45,082 bases of DNA from Pseudomonadota bacterium (lineage in GTDB: Bacteria > Pseudomonadota > Alphaproteobacteria > Rhizobiales > Devosiaceae). This document shows, piece by piece, positions 23,148-31,504 of the stretch (its first letter is position 1; each line of letters begins with the position of its first letter). Made by a program: the position numbers and the translations under genes. Where the stretch lies: the NCBI GenBank assembly GCA_023431205.1, contig JAEYXQ010000052.1:1-45082 (forward strand). Reading direction: 5' to 3'. Below the pieces are notes generated by a model. That model had not been told where the DNA came from. It saw nothing but the letters and a program-made list of their open reading frames with translations, and ran no database searches.

Positions 23148-24226
23148 TGGTCGCCAACGCCCCCAACCTTTCCGAACAGATCGACTTCCAGATCAGCACC
23201 TCCGGCCCCATGTCGGTCGCCACCTATATGGGCCTCTGCCTCACCCATCCGACCAAGGGCTACTACCGCACCGATGATCCGCTGGGCGCCGCCGGCGACT
23301 TCGTCACCGCGCCCGAGATTTCGCAGATGTTCGGCGAGATGGTCGGCTTCTACGTCGCCCAGTTCTTCCAGCAGATGAGCGCACCCAACCCGGTGACGCT
23401 GCTCGAACTCGGCCCCGGCCGGGGCACGCTGATGGCCGACATGCTGCGCGTCCTCAGCCGCCTCGAGGGGTTCCGGGCCGCGCTCGACCTGCGCCTCTTT
23501 GAAACCAGCCCCACCCTCATCGCCGAGCAGAAGACCCGCCTTGCCGAGTACAACGGCACGTGGATCACCGATTTCGACCAGGTCGGCACCGGCCCTCTCC
23601 TGGTCGTCGCTAACGAATTCTTCGACGCCCTGCCCATTCGCCAGTTCGTCAAGCAGGCGGATGGCTGGCACGAGCGCGTCATCGGCCTGGTCGACGGGCA
23701 GCGTTGCTTCGGCCTCAACCCGTCGCCCATTCCCGAGGCGAGCATTCCCGAAACGCTGCGCGGCGCCGAGATCAACGCCGTCTGCGAGGTTGCCCTTGCC
23801 GGCACGCAGATCATGGACCGCTTGGCCCGCACCGTCGCTCGCAATGGTGGTGCGATCCTTGCCATCGACTACGGCTATGGCCGCACCCAGACCGGCGAAA
23901 CCCTCCAGGGCGTGCGCCGCCACCAATATGCCGACGTCCTCGACGCCCCAGGCGAGACCGACCTCTCCGCCCATGTCGACTTCGAGGCGCTGAGCAGCGT
24001 CGCCGCCCGAGCCGGGCTGGCCGTTGCCCCGCTCGCGACGCAGGGCGAGTTCCTGACCCGATTGGGCATCGGCGAACGCACCCAGTCGCTGCGCAAGGCA
24101 AATCCCCAGGCCGCGGCTGACCTCGAAGCGGCGCGCAACCGCTTGGTCGCGCCCGATCAGATGGGCTCGCTCTTCAAGGTTTTCTGCGCCCACAGCCCCG
24201 GCCTTCAGCCCCCCGGTTTCGCATGA
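23147..24226 (+). CDS. SAM-dependent methyltransferase, MidA/NDUFAF7 family
   Basis: 359 residues of the MidA/NDUFAF7 family (PF02636). In mitochondria NDUFAF7 methylates an arginine of complex I subunit NDUFS2; in bacteria the role is likely similar but unproven. Landmarks are AGDFVTAPEISQMFGEMVG near the N-terminus, the SAM-binding motif L-L-E-L-G-P-G-R-G-T-L-M-A-D-M-L-R near 83-99, VVANEFFDALPIRQF, and I-L-A-I-D-Y-G-Y-G near 240. It is tightly packed between lgt and pgeF with 1-nt and 4-nt overlaps. Confidence 0.9.
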   Translation: MVANAPNLSEQIDFQISTSGPMSVATYMGLCLTHPTKGYYRTDDPLGAAGDFVTAPEISQMFGEMVGFYVAQFFQQMSAPNPVTLLELGPGRGTLMADMLRVLSRLEGFRAALDLRLFETSPTLIAEQKTRLAEYNGTWITDFDQVGTGPLLVVANEFFDALPIRQFVKQADGWHERVIGLVDGQRCFGLNPSPIPEASIPETLRGAEINAVCEVALAGTQIMDRLARTVARNGGAILAIDYGYGRTQTGETLQGVRRHQYADVLDAPGETDLSAHVDFEALSSVAARAGLAVAPLATQGEFLTRLGIGERTQSLRKANPQAAADLEAARNRLVAPDQMGSLFKVFCAHSPGLQPPGFA

Positions 24227-24978
24227 GCATCCCATTCGAGCGCAGCGACGTTCTTGGCATTCATCACGGCTTCTTCGGCCGTGCCGCCGGGAGGTCAGAG
24301 GGCGAGTTCGCCGGTGCCAACATGTCGACCAGCGTTGGCGATGCCCCCGACGCCGTTGCGGCGAACCGCCGATCTGCCGCCGAGGCCATCGGCTTTTCCT
24401 CTCCCCTCCAACTGCTGAAGCAGGTCCACTCCGCCGACGTCGTTACCCTCACCGAACTCCTTTCCGAACCCGGCACCGTCGCAGCCGACGCGCTCGTCAC
24501 CGACCGACCCGGTCTGCTGCTTGCCATCCTCACCGCCGACTGCACGCCGATCCTGCTGGCCGACCCGGAAGCCGGCGTCATCGGTGCCGCCCATGCCGGC
24601 TGGCGTGGGGCCGTGGATGGCATCGTCAGCAACACCATTGCCGCAATGCGGACGCTCGGGGCCGATACCGCTCGCATTGTCGCCGCCATTGGCCCCACCA
24701 TCACCCAGCCCAACTACGAAGTGGGCGAGCAATTCCGCGCCGACTTCCTCGCGCTCCACCCTGAGGGCGACCTGTTCTTCACCACCCCGCCGGGCAAGCG
24801 CGCCCATTTCGATCTTCCCGGTTTTGTCGAAGACCAGATCCGCCGGGCGGGCGTCGGCACCATCGACCGTGTCGGGGCCTGTACCTATGCTCACCCTGAC
24901 CGTTACTTCTCGCATCGCTACGCCACGCACCAGGGCACCCGCACCGGACGGCAGGTCTCCGTCATCGGGCTGACGTAA
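24223..24978 (+). CDS. pgeF: Peptidoglycan editing factor PgeF (YfiH/laccase-domain family)
   Basis: 251 residues, typical for PgeF, which removes misplaced amino acids such as L-Ser from peptidoglycan precursors. Recognisable motifs are L-K-Q-V-H-S-A-D-V-V, LTADCTPILLAD with the catalytic Cys, AAHAGWRGAVDGIV, I-G-P-T-I near 165, and AHPDRYFSHRYATHQGTRTG at the end. Older names call it polyphenol oxidase or laccase. It overlaps the previous gene by 4 nt (ATGA), so lgt-midA-pgeF form one coupled operon. Confidence 0.93.
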   Translation: MSIPFERSDVLGIHHGFFGRAAGRSEGEFAGANMSTSVGDAPDAVAANRRSAAEAIGFSSPLQLLKQVHSADVVTLTELLSEPGTVAADALVTDRPGLLLAILTADCTPILLADPEAGVIGAAHAGWRGAVDGIVSNTIAAMRTLGADTARIVAAIGPTITQPNYEVGEQFRADFLALHPEGDLFFTTPPGKRAHFDLPGFVEDQIRRAGVGTIDRVGACTYAHPDRYFSHRYATHQGTRTGRQVSVIGLT

Positions 24979-25090
24979 ACTTAAGCCTTCCGCCAAAAGC
25001 CGCGTTGCGAGTCCGGGATCGAGGCGCTAAAGCTGCCCGCGAAACTGGATGGCTCTTCTCCCGAGAGCTGGTTGAGACAGGATCGCATTC

Positions 25091-26023
25091 ATGAAGCTGG
25101 TGACCGGCAACTCCAACCGGGCCCTCGCCCAGTCCATTGCCAGCTACCTCGAATTGGCACTCACCGACTGCACCGTCAAACGCTTCGCTGACAAGGAAGT
25201 GTATGTCGAGGTGCACGAGAACGTCCGCGGCGAAGACGCATTCATCATCCAGTCAACGAGCTATCCGGCTAACGACAACCTGATGGAGCTCCTGATCCTG
25301 ACGGATGCGCTGCGCCGTTCCTCCGCCCGCCGCATCACTGCCGTGCTTCCCTACTTCGGCTATGCCCGCCAGGACCGGAAATCAGCCCCCCGTACGCCTA
25401 TTTCGGCCAAGCTCGTCTCTAATCTCATCACCCAGGCCGGCGCGAACCGAGTGCTGACGCTCGACCTGCACGCTGCTCAGATCCAGGGCTTTTTCGATAT
25501 CCCCACCGACAACCTCACCGCCGCCCCGGTGATGGTGCGCGACATCCGCGACAACTATGACGTCAGTAACGTCATGATCGTTTCGCCCGACGTGGGCGGC
25601 GTGGTCCGCGCGCGCAACGTCGCCGAGCGGATCGGCGCCAGCCTCGCCATCGTCGACAAGCGCCGCCCGCGCGCCGGCGTGTCCGAGGTGATGAACATCA
25701 TCGGCGACGTCTCGGGTCAGAGCTGCATCCTCATCGACGACATCGTCGATTCTGGCGGCACCTTGGTGAACGCTGCCGAGGCCCTGCTCAAGGCGGGTGC
25801 CACCGACGTGTCCGCCTACATCACCCATGGGGTGCTGTCCGAAGGTGCGGCCGAGCGCATCGCCGGCAGCAAGCTCAAGGAACTGGTGGTGACCGACTCG
25901 ATCGAGGAAACGGAAGGCACCCGCGCGGCCGCCAACATCCGCCGCCTCTCCATCGCCCCCCTGATCGGCGAAGCCGTCGCTCGCACCGCCAGCGAACAAA
26001 GCGTCTCCAGCCTGTTCGACTAG
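25091..26023 (+). CDS. prs: Ribose-phosphate pyrophosphokinase
   Basis: 310 residues, full length for bacterial PRPP synthase, which makes phosphoribosyl pyrophosphate from ribose 5-phosphate and ATP. Landmarks are MKLVTGNSNRALAQSIASYL, R-F-A-D-K-E-V-Y-V, YFGYARQDRKSAPRTPISAK (ATP-loop region), LTLDLHAAQIQGFFDIPTDN, and the PRPP-binding motif C-I-L-I-D-D-I-V-D-S-G-G-T near 215-228. The gene stands alone. PRPP feeds nucleotide, His and Trp synthesis; apt in this window (40722-41255) also uses it. Confidence 0.97.
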   Translation: MKLVTGNSNRALAQSIASYLELALTDCTVKRFADKEVYVEVHENVRGEDAFIIQSTSYPANDNLMELLILTDALRRSSARRITAVLPYFGYARQDRKSAPRTPISAKLVSNLITQAGANRVLTLDLHAAQIQGFFDIPTDNLTAAPVMVRDIRDNYDVSNVMIVSPDVGGVVRARNVAERIGASLAIVDKRRPRAGVSEVMNIIGDVSGQSCILIDDIVDSGGTLVNAAEALLKAGATDVSAYITHGVLSEGAAERIAGSKLKELVVTDSIEETEGTRAAANIRRLSIAPLIGEAVARTASEQSVSSLFD

Positions 26024-26117
26024 CGCGCTCCACGCGGGGTGGGGCCCTGGGAGTGAGCCGGCGCTCATCCTGACACGGCCGCTTAGGGCCTCTTCAGGCG
26101 GACGGCGCCTTTCCCTA

Positions 26118-26197
26118 GACCTCATGGTGAGCTTGTCGAACCACGAGGTCGGTAACACCGTGGCGACCTCGTCCTTCGACAAGCTCAGGAAGAGGTC
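26118..26197. repeat. Imperfect 34-bp inverted repeat between prs and ychF
   Basis: The arms are 26118-26151 and 26164-26197. Both carry the core GAGCTTGTCGAA, and their outer ends G-A-C-C-T-C match, with four or five mismatches between the arms and a 12-bp centre. The core with its flanks resembles a repeat widely scattered in alphaproteobacterial intergenic DNA. It lies between the two convergent stops, so it probably acts as a shared transcription end. The rest of 26024-26212 shows no gene. Confidence 0.7.
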
Positions 26198-26212
26198 TGT
26201 GTGACCGCTGCC

Positions 26213-27310
26213 TTACGTATTGAACTTGAACAGCATCACGTCGCCGTCCTTGACGACGTATTCCTTGCCTTCGTCGCGCGCCTTGCCGGCCTCCTTGGCC
26301 GCCACTTCTCCTCCCAGCCCCACGAAGTCCTCATAGGCGATCGTCTGCGCCCGGATGAAGCCGCGCTCGAAATCGGTATGGATCACACCCGCCGCCTGTG
26401 GAGCCTTGTCGCCGCGATGGATGGTCCAGGCGCGGGTCTCCTTGGGACCGACGGTGAAGTAGGTCTGCAGCCCCAGAAGGTCGTATGCGGCGCGGATCAG
26501 CCGGTTCAGCCCCGGCTCCTCGAGGCCCAGCGTATCGAGGTACTCCTTGCCTTCCTCGTCTGGCAGCTGCGCCAGCTGCGACTCGATCTCGGCCGAGATC
26601 ACCACCATGCCGGCATCGTTCGCCTTGGCGTATTCCGCCACCTTCTGGCTGAGCGCGTTGCCCTCGGCCGCCGATCCCTCGTCGACATTGCACACATAGA
26701 GCGCCGGCTTCGACGTCAGCAGCTGCAGCTCGCGGAACGCCTTCTCTTCCTCGGCGTCGCGCTTGACGAAGCGCGCCGAACGCCCCTCGCGCAGCACCGC
26801 CAGTGCCCGGTCGATCAGTTCGAGCGTGACCTTGGCTTCCTTGTCGTTGCCCTTGGCCTTCTTCTCGACGCCGGCGCGCCGCTTCTCGAGCGACTCGAGA
26901 TCGGCCAGCATCAATTCGGTCTCGACCACTTCGGCGTCGGCGATCGGGTCCACCCGGTTGGCAACGTGGATGACGTTCGGGTCTTCGAAGCATCGCAGCA
27001 CATAGGCGATGGCGTCGACCTCGCGGATATTGGCCAGGAACTGGTTGCCCAGCCCCTCGCCCTTGGAAGCGCCCTTCACCAGGCCGGCAATGTCGACAAA
27101 GCTCATCCGCGCCGGCAGGATCTGCTGCGACTTGCCGATGGCCGCCAGCTTCTCCAGCCGCGGATCGGGCACGGACACCTCGCCCACATTGGGCTCGATG
27201 GTGCAGAACGGGAAGTTGGCGGCCTGCGCCGCAGCCGTGCGCGTCAGCGCATTGAAAAGCGTCGACTTGCCGACATTCGGCAGGCCGACGATGCCCATCT
27301 TGAAACCCAT
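26213..27310 (-). CDS. ychF: Redox-regulated ATPase YchF (OLA1 family)
   Basis: 365 residues, standard for YchF/OLA1, an Obg-related P-loop protein that prefers ATP. The G1 motif is IVGLPNVGKSTLF (7-19) and the G3 region is VDIAGLVKGASKGEGLGNQF. The usual N-K-x-D is replaced by C-N-V-D-E, as expected for the ATP-binding branch. A coiled-coil stretch (L-E-S-L-E-K-R-R-A-G-V-E-K-K near 135) and a C-terminal TGS domain are present. GGAG lies 8 nt before the ATG at 27310. Confidence 0.96.
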   Translation of the reverse strand: MGFKMGIVGLPNVGKSTLFNALTRTAAAQAANFPFCTIEPNVGEVSVPDPRLEKLAAIGKSQQILPARMSFVDIAGLVKGASKGEGLGNQFLANIREVDAIAYVLRCFEDPNVIHVANRVDPIADAEVVETELMLADLESLEKRRAGVEKKAKGNDKEAKVTLELIDRALAVLREGRSARFVKRDAEEEKAFRELQLLTSKPALYVCNVDEGSAAEGNALSQKVAEYAKANDAGMVVISAEIESQLAQLPDEEGKEYLDTLGLEEPGLNRLIRAAYDLLGLQTYFTVGPKETRAWTIHRGDKAPQAAGVIHTDFERGFIRAQTIAYEDFVGLGGEVAAKEAGKARDEGKEYVVKDGDVMLFKFNT

Positions 27311-27441
27311 GGGTGAACTCCAGAAACGTTGGGCTCCACTTGGGTCGGATCGGCGGGGAAGTCAATGCACGCACTCGCCTTGTCGCGCCTGTCGCCGCAG
27401 CCTAAAACCCATGCCGTCCATGCCTGCACGGAGAGTCGCCT

Positions 27442-28752
27442 GTGACCACCACCATTCTCGTTCTTGTCGCGTTGGCCATTGTGGTGGCGATCGGCGTTTG
27501 GCTGTTCCTGTTCCCCTTGCGCCGCGTGCCAACCTATCCACAGGCCGTCGGCACCGTGCCCGCCATTCCGCCGGCGCAGGACCAGGGCGCTGTGCCCGTG
27601 CTGAAGATGCCCACCGCCCGCGGCTGGGCGTCCGATCAGGTGCCGACTGCCGCTCCCGGGCTCAAGGTCACCGCCTTCGCCCGTGACCTGCATCACCCGC
27701 GCATGACCTATGTGCTGCCCAATGGCGACGTTCTGGTCGCTGAATCCGCTGGCGAGCAGGGCAAGGCCACCAGCATCCGCGACTGGTATGCCAAGCGCAC
27801 CATGAAGCGCGCCGGCGCCATGGTGGAGAGCGCCAACCGCATCACCATCCTGCGCGATGCCGATGGCGATGGCGTTCCCGAACTGCGCGAAACCTTCATG
27901 TCCGGTCTCAACCGGCCCTTCGGCATGGCTCTGGTTGGCGACACCTTCTATGTCGGCAACACCGACAGCGTCGTTGCCTTCCCCTACGAGGCCGGGGCCA
28001 CCCGGATCTCCGCGCCCGGCAAGACCCTGATGACCATGAAGCCGGGCGGTCACTGGACCCGCAACATCATCGCCTCGGCAGACGGCACCCGCCTCTATGT
28101 GGCCGTCGGCTCGCTCAGCAATATCGGCGAGAGCGGCATGGATGTCGAAGAGGGCCGCGCCTGCATCTATGAGCTCGACCTCACCACCGGCAGAAACCGC
28201 ATCTATGGCGCCGGCCTGCGCAACCCCGTCGGCATGGCCTTCCAGCCGGAAACCGGCGAACTCTGGACCGTGGTCAATGAGCGCGACGGTCTTGGCGACG
28301 AAACCCCCCCCGACTACCTGACTTCGGTCAAGGACGACGGCTTCTACGGCTGGCCCTACTGCTACTGGGGCCAGACCATCGACGATCGCGTGCCGCAGAA
28401 CGCCGACCTCGTCGCTCGTGCTCTCACCCCCGACTATGCGCTCGGCGGCCACACCGCCTCGCTCGGCCTCTGCTGGCTGCCCGAGGGCACACTCAAGGGC
28501 TTCCCCGGCGGCATGGTCATCGGCCAGCACGGTTCGTGGAACCGCAGCAAGCTCAGCGGCTATCGCGTCGTCCTCGTGCCCTTCTCCGGCACCCAGCCCT
28601 CCGGCGCTCCGATCGACCTGCTGACCGGCTTCCTTGCCCCCGACGAGACCTATTCCAACGGCCGTCCCGTGGGTGTTTCGATTGCAGCCGACGGTGCCCT
28701 GCTGGTGGTCGACGATGTCGGCAACGCCGTCTGGCGGGTTACGAGCGCCTAG
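27442..28752 (+). CDS. PQQ-type sorbosone/sugar dehydrogenase-like protein, membrane-anchored
   Basis: 436 residues from a GTG at 27442 with GGAGAG upstream. Residues about 4-26 are a single transmembrane anchor (TILVLVALAIVVAIGVWLFL), so the rest probably faces the periplasm. The body is a six-bladed beta-propeller of the glucose/sorbosone dehydrogenase family, with repeats such as L-P-N-G-D-V-L-V-A-E-S, N-R-I-T-I-L-R-D-A-D-G-D-G-V-P, RNPVGMAFQPETGELWTVVN and G-Q-H-G-S-W-N-R near 370. Relatives use PQQ to oxidise L-sorbosone or glucose, but many of these proteins have unproven activity. Its TAG is in the same CTAG as the pth stop. Confidence 0.88.
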   Translation: MTTTILVLVALAIVVAIGVWLFLFPLRRVPTYPQAVGTVPAIPPAQDQGAVPVLKMPTARGWASDQVPTAAPGLKVTAFARDLHHPRMTYVLPNGDVLVAESAGEQGKATSIRDWYAKRTMKRAGAMVESANRITILRDADGDGVPELRETFMSGLNRPFGMALVGDTFYVGNTDSVVAFPYEAGATRISAPGKTLMTMKPGGHWTRNIIASADGTRLYVAVGSLSNIGESGMDVEEGRACIYELDLTTGRNRIYGAGLRNPVGMAFQPETGELWTVVNERDGLGDETPPDYLTSVKDDGFYGWPYCYWGQTIDDRVPQNADLVARALTPDYALGGHTASLGLCWLPEGTLKGFPGGMVIGQHGSWNRSKLSGYRVVLVPFSGTQPSGAPIDLLTGFLAPDETYSNGRPVGVSIAADGALLVVDDVGNAVWRVTSA

Positions 28753-29465
28753 CTCTCGCCGCCGAACAGCTTCTTGAGCATGTCCGCCATCGGCCCCGAC
28801 TTCGGCACCTCGACCTGAGGCTTCGCCGAGCGGGCCTGGCGGATGTGGCTCTGGCCCTCTGGCGCAGCCTTGGCCGCCGGCTTCTCCGCTGCCGGCTCGC
28901 TCCCCTGCACCGCCAGCGCCAGCCGGTTCATGAACCCGGCATCGTCACCCTTCACCAGCAGGTCAGCGTTCCGCCCCACCCCCTCCAGCAGCGGGTCGAG
29001 CCAGGCCTTGTCCGCCTTGGCGAAGTCACCCAGCACGTGCGGGGTGACGAATTCCTTGCCCGGATGGCCGATCCCGATCCGCACGCGCTTGTAGTCGAGC
29101 CCCAGCTGCGGATCGATCGAGCGCAGCCCATTGTGCCCGCCATTGCCGCCGCCGACCTTCACCCGCACCTTGCCGGGGGCTAGATCCAGTTCGTCATAGA
29201 GCACGATGATGTCGCTCGCCGGGATCTTGTAGAACTGCGCCACCGCCTTCACGCTGTCGCCGGAGCGGTTCATGAAGGTCTGCGGCTTGAGCAACAGCAC
29301 CTTCTCGCCCGCAATCGTGCCTTCGGCGATCAGGCCCTGGTGCTTGCTCCGGAACGGCCCGATCCCGTGTGCCGAGGCGATTGCCTCCAGCGCCATGAAG
29401 CCGACATTGTGCCGGTTGCCCTCATACTGGCTGCCGGGATTGCCGAGACCGACGATCAGCTTCAT
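28749..29465 (-). CDS. pth: Peptidyl-tRNA hydrolase
   Basis: 238 residues from the ATG at 29465, which follows GGAGGA at a good distance; a TTG four codons earlier is unlikely. Pth cleaves the ester bond of peptidyl-tRNAs dropped from the ribosome. The N-terminus MKLIVGLGNPGSQYEGNRHN holds the conserved Asn 9 and catalytic His 19. K-P-Q-T-F-M-N-R-S-G and L-Y-D-E-L-D-L are also present, as is G-N-G-G-H-N-G-L-R-S. The C-terminal 40 residues are an Ala/Pro/Lys-rich extension common in Alphaproteobacteria. It follows rplY on the same strand, with a hairpin between them. Confidence 0.95.
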   Translation of the reverse strand: MKLIVGLGNPGSQYEGNRHNVGFMALEAIASAHGIGPFRSKHQGLIAEGTIAGEKVLLLKPQTFMNRSGDSVKAVAQFYKIPASDIIVLYDELDLAPGKVRVKVGGGNGGHNGLRSIDPQLGLDYKRVRIGIGHPGKEFVTPHVLGDFAKADKAWLDPLLEGVGRNADLLVKGDDAGFMNRLALAVQGSEPAAEKPAAKAAPEGQSHIRQARSAKPQVEVPKSGPMADMLKKLFGGES

Positions 29466-29476
29466 TGCGTCCTCCA

Positions 29477-29506
29477 AACGAAAGAGGCGACCCGCGGGCC
29501 GCCTCT
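29477..29506 (-). terminator. Hairpin between rplY and pth
   Basis: Stem AGAGGCG (29483-29489) with CGCCTCT (29500-29506) and a 10-nt GC-rich loop. On the minus strand it is followed by TTTCGTTT, so it resembles an intrinsic terminator of rplY. It ends about 10 nt before the pth ribosome binding site and may therefore tune how much pth is read from the rplY promoter. Confidence 0.6.
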
Positions 29507-29531
29507 CTTGAATACGTCAGGGCCCGAGAAG

Positions 29532-30152
29532 TTACTCGGAAGCGCCTTCCTCGGCGTCGCCAGCAGCACCTTCTTCGGACTTGAGCGCCGAAGGGGCAAC
29601 GATGGTTGCGATGGTGAAGTCGCGATCCTGGATCACCGGGGTTGCGCCCTGGGGCAGCTTGACCGCGGAGATGTGGATGGAATCACCGATCTCAGCGCCG
29701 TCCAGATCCACCACCACGTTGTCGGGGATGGAATCCGCCGGAACGTGCAGTTCGACAGCGTGGCGCACCACGTTGAGCGTACCGCCGCGCTTCAGGCCCG
29801 GGCTCTTTTCTTCGTTGATGAAGGACACGGTCACTTCAACGTTCAGCACCGAATTGGCGCCGACGCGGAGGAAATCGACGTGAACCGGCATGTCCTTGAC
29901 CGGATCCAGCTGGTAGTCGCGCGGGATCACGTGGTGCTTGGTGCCGTCGACGTCGATGTCGATCGTGTGCGACAGGAAGCCGCCGGAATAGATGGCCTTA
30001 TGCACATCCTTGTACGGCAGGGCGATGGTGAGGGGTTCTTTCTTGTCACCATAGATGACAGCAGGGACGAGTCCCTGACGACGCAGCGAACGAGCGGCCC
30101 CCTTGCCCACACCTTCGCGCGCCTGTGCACTGAGCACTTTGGTCGCAGCCAT
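29532..30152 (-). CDS. rplY: 50S ribosomal protein L25 / general stress protein Ctc
   Basis: 206 residues of the CTC form of L25, with the L25 domain at about 5-95 (VLSAQAREGVGKGAARSLRR, PAVIYGDKKEPLTIALPYKD) and a C-terminal TL5/CTC domain (VSFINEEKSPGLKRGGTLNV onwards). L25 binds 5S rRNA. The last 15 residues are acidic (E-E-G-A-A-G-D-A-E-E-G-A-S-E). The longer frame to 30188 adds an implausible leader; MAATKVLSAQAREG is the usual start. A promoter-like sequence and a hairpin lie upstream. Confidence 0.95.
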   Translation of the reverse strand: MAATKVLSAQAREGVGKGAARSLRRQGLVPAVIYGDKKEPLTIALPYKDVHKAIYSGGFLSHTIDIDVDGTKHHVIPRDYQLDPVKDMPVHVDFLRVGANSVLNVEVTVSFINEEKSPGLKRGGTLNVVRHAVELHVPADSIPDNVVVDLDGAEIGDSIHISAVKLPQGATPVIQDRDFTIATIVAPSALKSEEGAAGDAEEGASE

Positions 30153-30176
30153 TGGAAATATCCATTGGGTTGGTGC

Positions 30177-30196
30177 ATGCCGTTCCATAACGGCAT
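30177..30196 (-). promoter_or_regulatory. Hairpin in the rplY 5' leader
   Basis: Perfect 8-bp stem (ATGCCGTT with AACGGCAT) and a 4-nt loop, 24 nt upstream of the rplY start and inside the predicted leader. It could affect initiation or RNA stability. A role in autoregulation by L25 is only a guess. Confidence 0.4.
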
Positions 30197-30239
30197 ACGC
30201 GCCCGTCCTCCAGGGGTGACGAGCGCTTCATGGCGCGGG

Positions 30240-30268
30240 GATATAGTGGAAAGGCGCCGCCACGGCAA
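30240..30268 (-). promoter_or_regulatory. Candidate housekeeping-sigma promoter of rplY
   Basis: TTGCCG at 30263-30268 and TATATC at 30240-30245 (minus-strand reading), spaced 17 bp. This fits the alphaproteobacterial consensus, and a start near 30233 would give a leader of about 80 nt. Confidence 0.5.
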
Positions 30269-30274
30269 GCTTTG

Positions 30275-31504
30275 TCAGCCGTCCGCCAACACGGCCCGCT
30301 GCTGCATCAGGTACTGCCGCACCGCCTGGTCATCCGCAAGTCCGATAGCCAGCGACAACGCCTCATGTGCCTCCGCCTTGCGCCCCGCCTTGGCCAGCAG
30401 GTGTCCGCGCACCGCCCACCAAGGCTGGTAGGTATCGAGTCGCTTGTCCCCCGCGATCGGCTCGAGGCTGGCGAGCGCCACCTCCGGTCCCTCGACCTCC
30501 GCCACGGCCGCCGCCCGGTTGAGCAACACCACGGGGGATGGGGTCAGCCGCATCAAGACGTCATAGAGTTGCACCACCGCCGGCCAGGTGTCCGCTCCAC
30601 CCAGCCGCCGCGCCAGGTGCGCCGACTGGATCGCCGCCTCGATCTGGTACCGGCCGGTGGGTCCGCCTCGATTGGCGGCATGCAGCATGGCCTCTGCCGC
30701 CGCGATTGCCTCCCGGTCCCACAAAGCTGCGTCCTGCTGCTCGAAAGGCACATAGGCGCCGGCAGCATCGCGCCGCGCCCGGCTCCGCGCCTCGGCATAG
30801 AGCATCAGCGCCAGCAGCCCCTTGGCCTCCGGCGAGTCCGGCAGCAAGCCCACCACCACCTGTGCCAGCCAGATCGCCTCATCGGCCAGTCGCTCCGGCC
30901 CGCTATCGGACGGGTCGGCCCAGCCTCGCGTGTACGCCGCATAGATCGCTGCCAGCACGGCATCCAGGCGCTCGGGCAGTTCTTCCGGTTCCGGCATCGC
31001 AAACGGGATGCCCGCATCCCTGATCCGCGTCTTGGCTCGCACCAGCCGCTGCCCCATGGTCGCCGGCGGCACCAGGAAGGCCGCGGCGATGTCAGCCGCT
31101 GTCAGCCCAAGCACCGCCTGCAGGATCAGCGGTGCCCGCATCGGGGCCTCCACTTCGGGGTGCGCGCAGGCAAACATCAGCGCCAGCCGCCGATCCGGCA
31201 CGGGATCGCCGCCGCCTTCGGCAAGTTCATCGGCAATCATGGTGAGATGCGCCTCCCCTGCATTGCGCGTCGACCGTCGCCGAGCCGCATCCGCCTGCCG
31301 GCGCCGGGCTACGGTCAACAGCCAGGCATCGGGGTTGTCGGGCACGCCGCTCTGCGGCCATGTCTGGAGCGCGCTGGCAAAAGCTTCCGCCAGCGCGTCC
31401 TCGGCCCCGGCAACGTCCCGGCTCCGCGCCGCCAGATACGCTACCAGTCGTCCATAACTCTCCCGCGCGGCGCGTTCCGCCGCCCGGTGGGCCGGATCGG
31501 TCAT
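30275..31504 (-). CDS. ECF42-type RNA polymerase sigma factor with C-terminal extension
   Basis: 409 residues. Residues about 1-175 contain sigma regions 2 and 4 (S-Y-G-R-L-V-A-Y-L-A-A-R-S-R-D and AEDALAEAFASALQTWPQSG for region 2; L-T-A-A-D-I-A-A-A-F-L-V-P-P-A-T-M-G-Q-R-L for region 4). Residues about 180-405 form a long helical, TPR-like extension (DUF6596: GPERLADEAIWLAQVVVGLL), as in group ECF42. Those factors lack an anti-sigma factor, and the extension controls activity. The start overlaps the first YCII/DGPF gene by 1 nt, matching the usual ECF42-DGPF linkage. The open frame to 31930 includes unrelated DNA. Confidence 0.93.
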   Translation of the reverse strand: MTDPAHRAAERAARESYGRLVAYLAARSRDVAGAEDALAEAFASALQTWPQSGVPDNPDAWLLTVARRRQADAARRRSTRNAGEAHLTMIADELAEGGGDPVPDRRLALMFACAHPEVEAPMRAPLILQAVLGLTAADIAAAFLVPPATMGQRLVRAKTRIRDAGIPFAMPEPEELPERLDAVLAAIYAAYTRGWADPSDSGPERLADEAIWLAQVVVGLLPDSPEAKGLLALMLYAEARSRARRDAAGAYVPFEQQDAALWDREAIAAAEAMLHAANRGGPTGRYQIEAAIQSAHLARRLGGADTWPAVVQLYDVLMRLTPSPVVLLNRAAAVAEVEGPEVALASLEPIAGDKRLDTYQPWWAVRGHLLAKAGRKAEAHEALSLAIGLADDQAVRQYLMQQRAVLADG

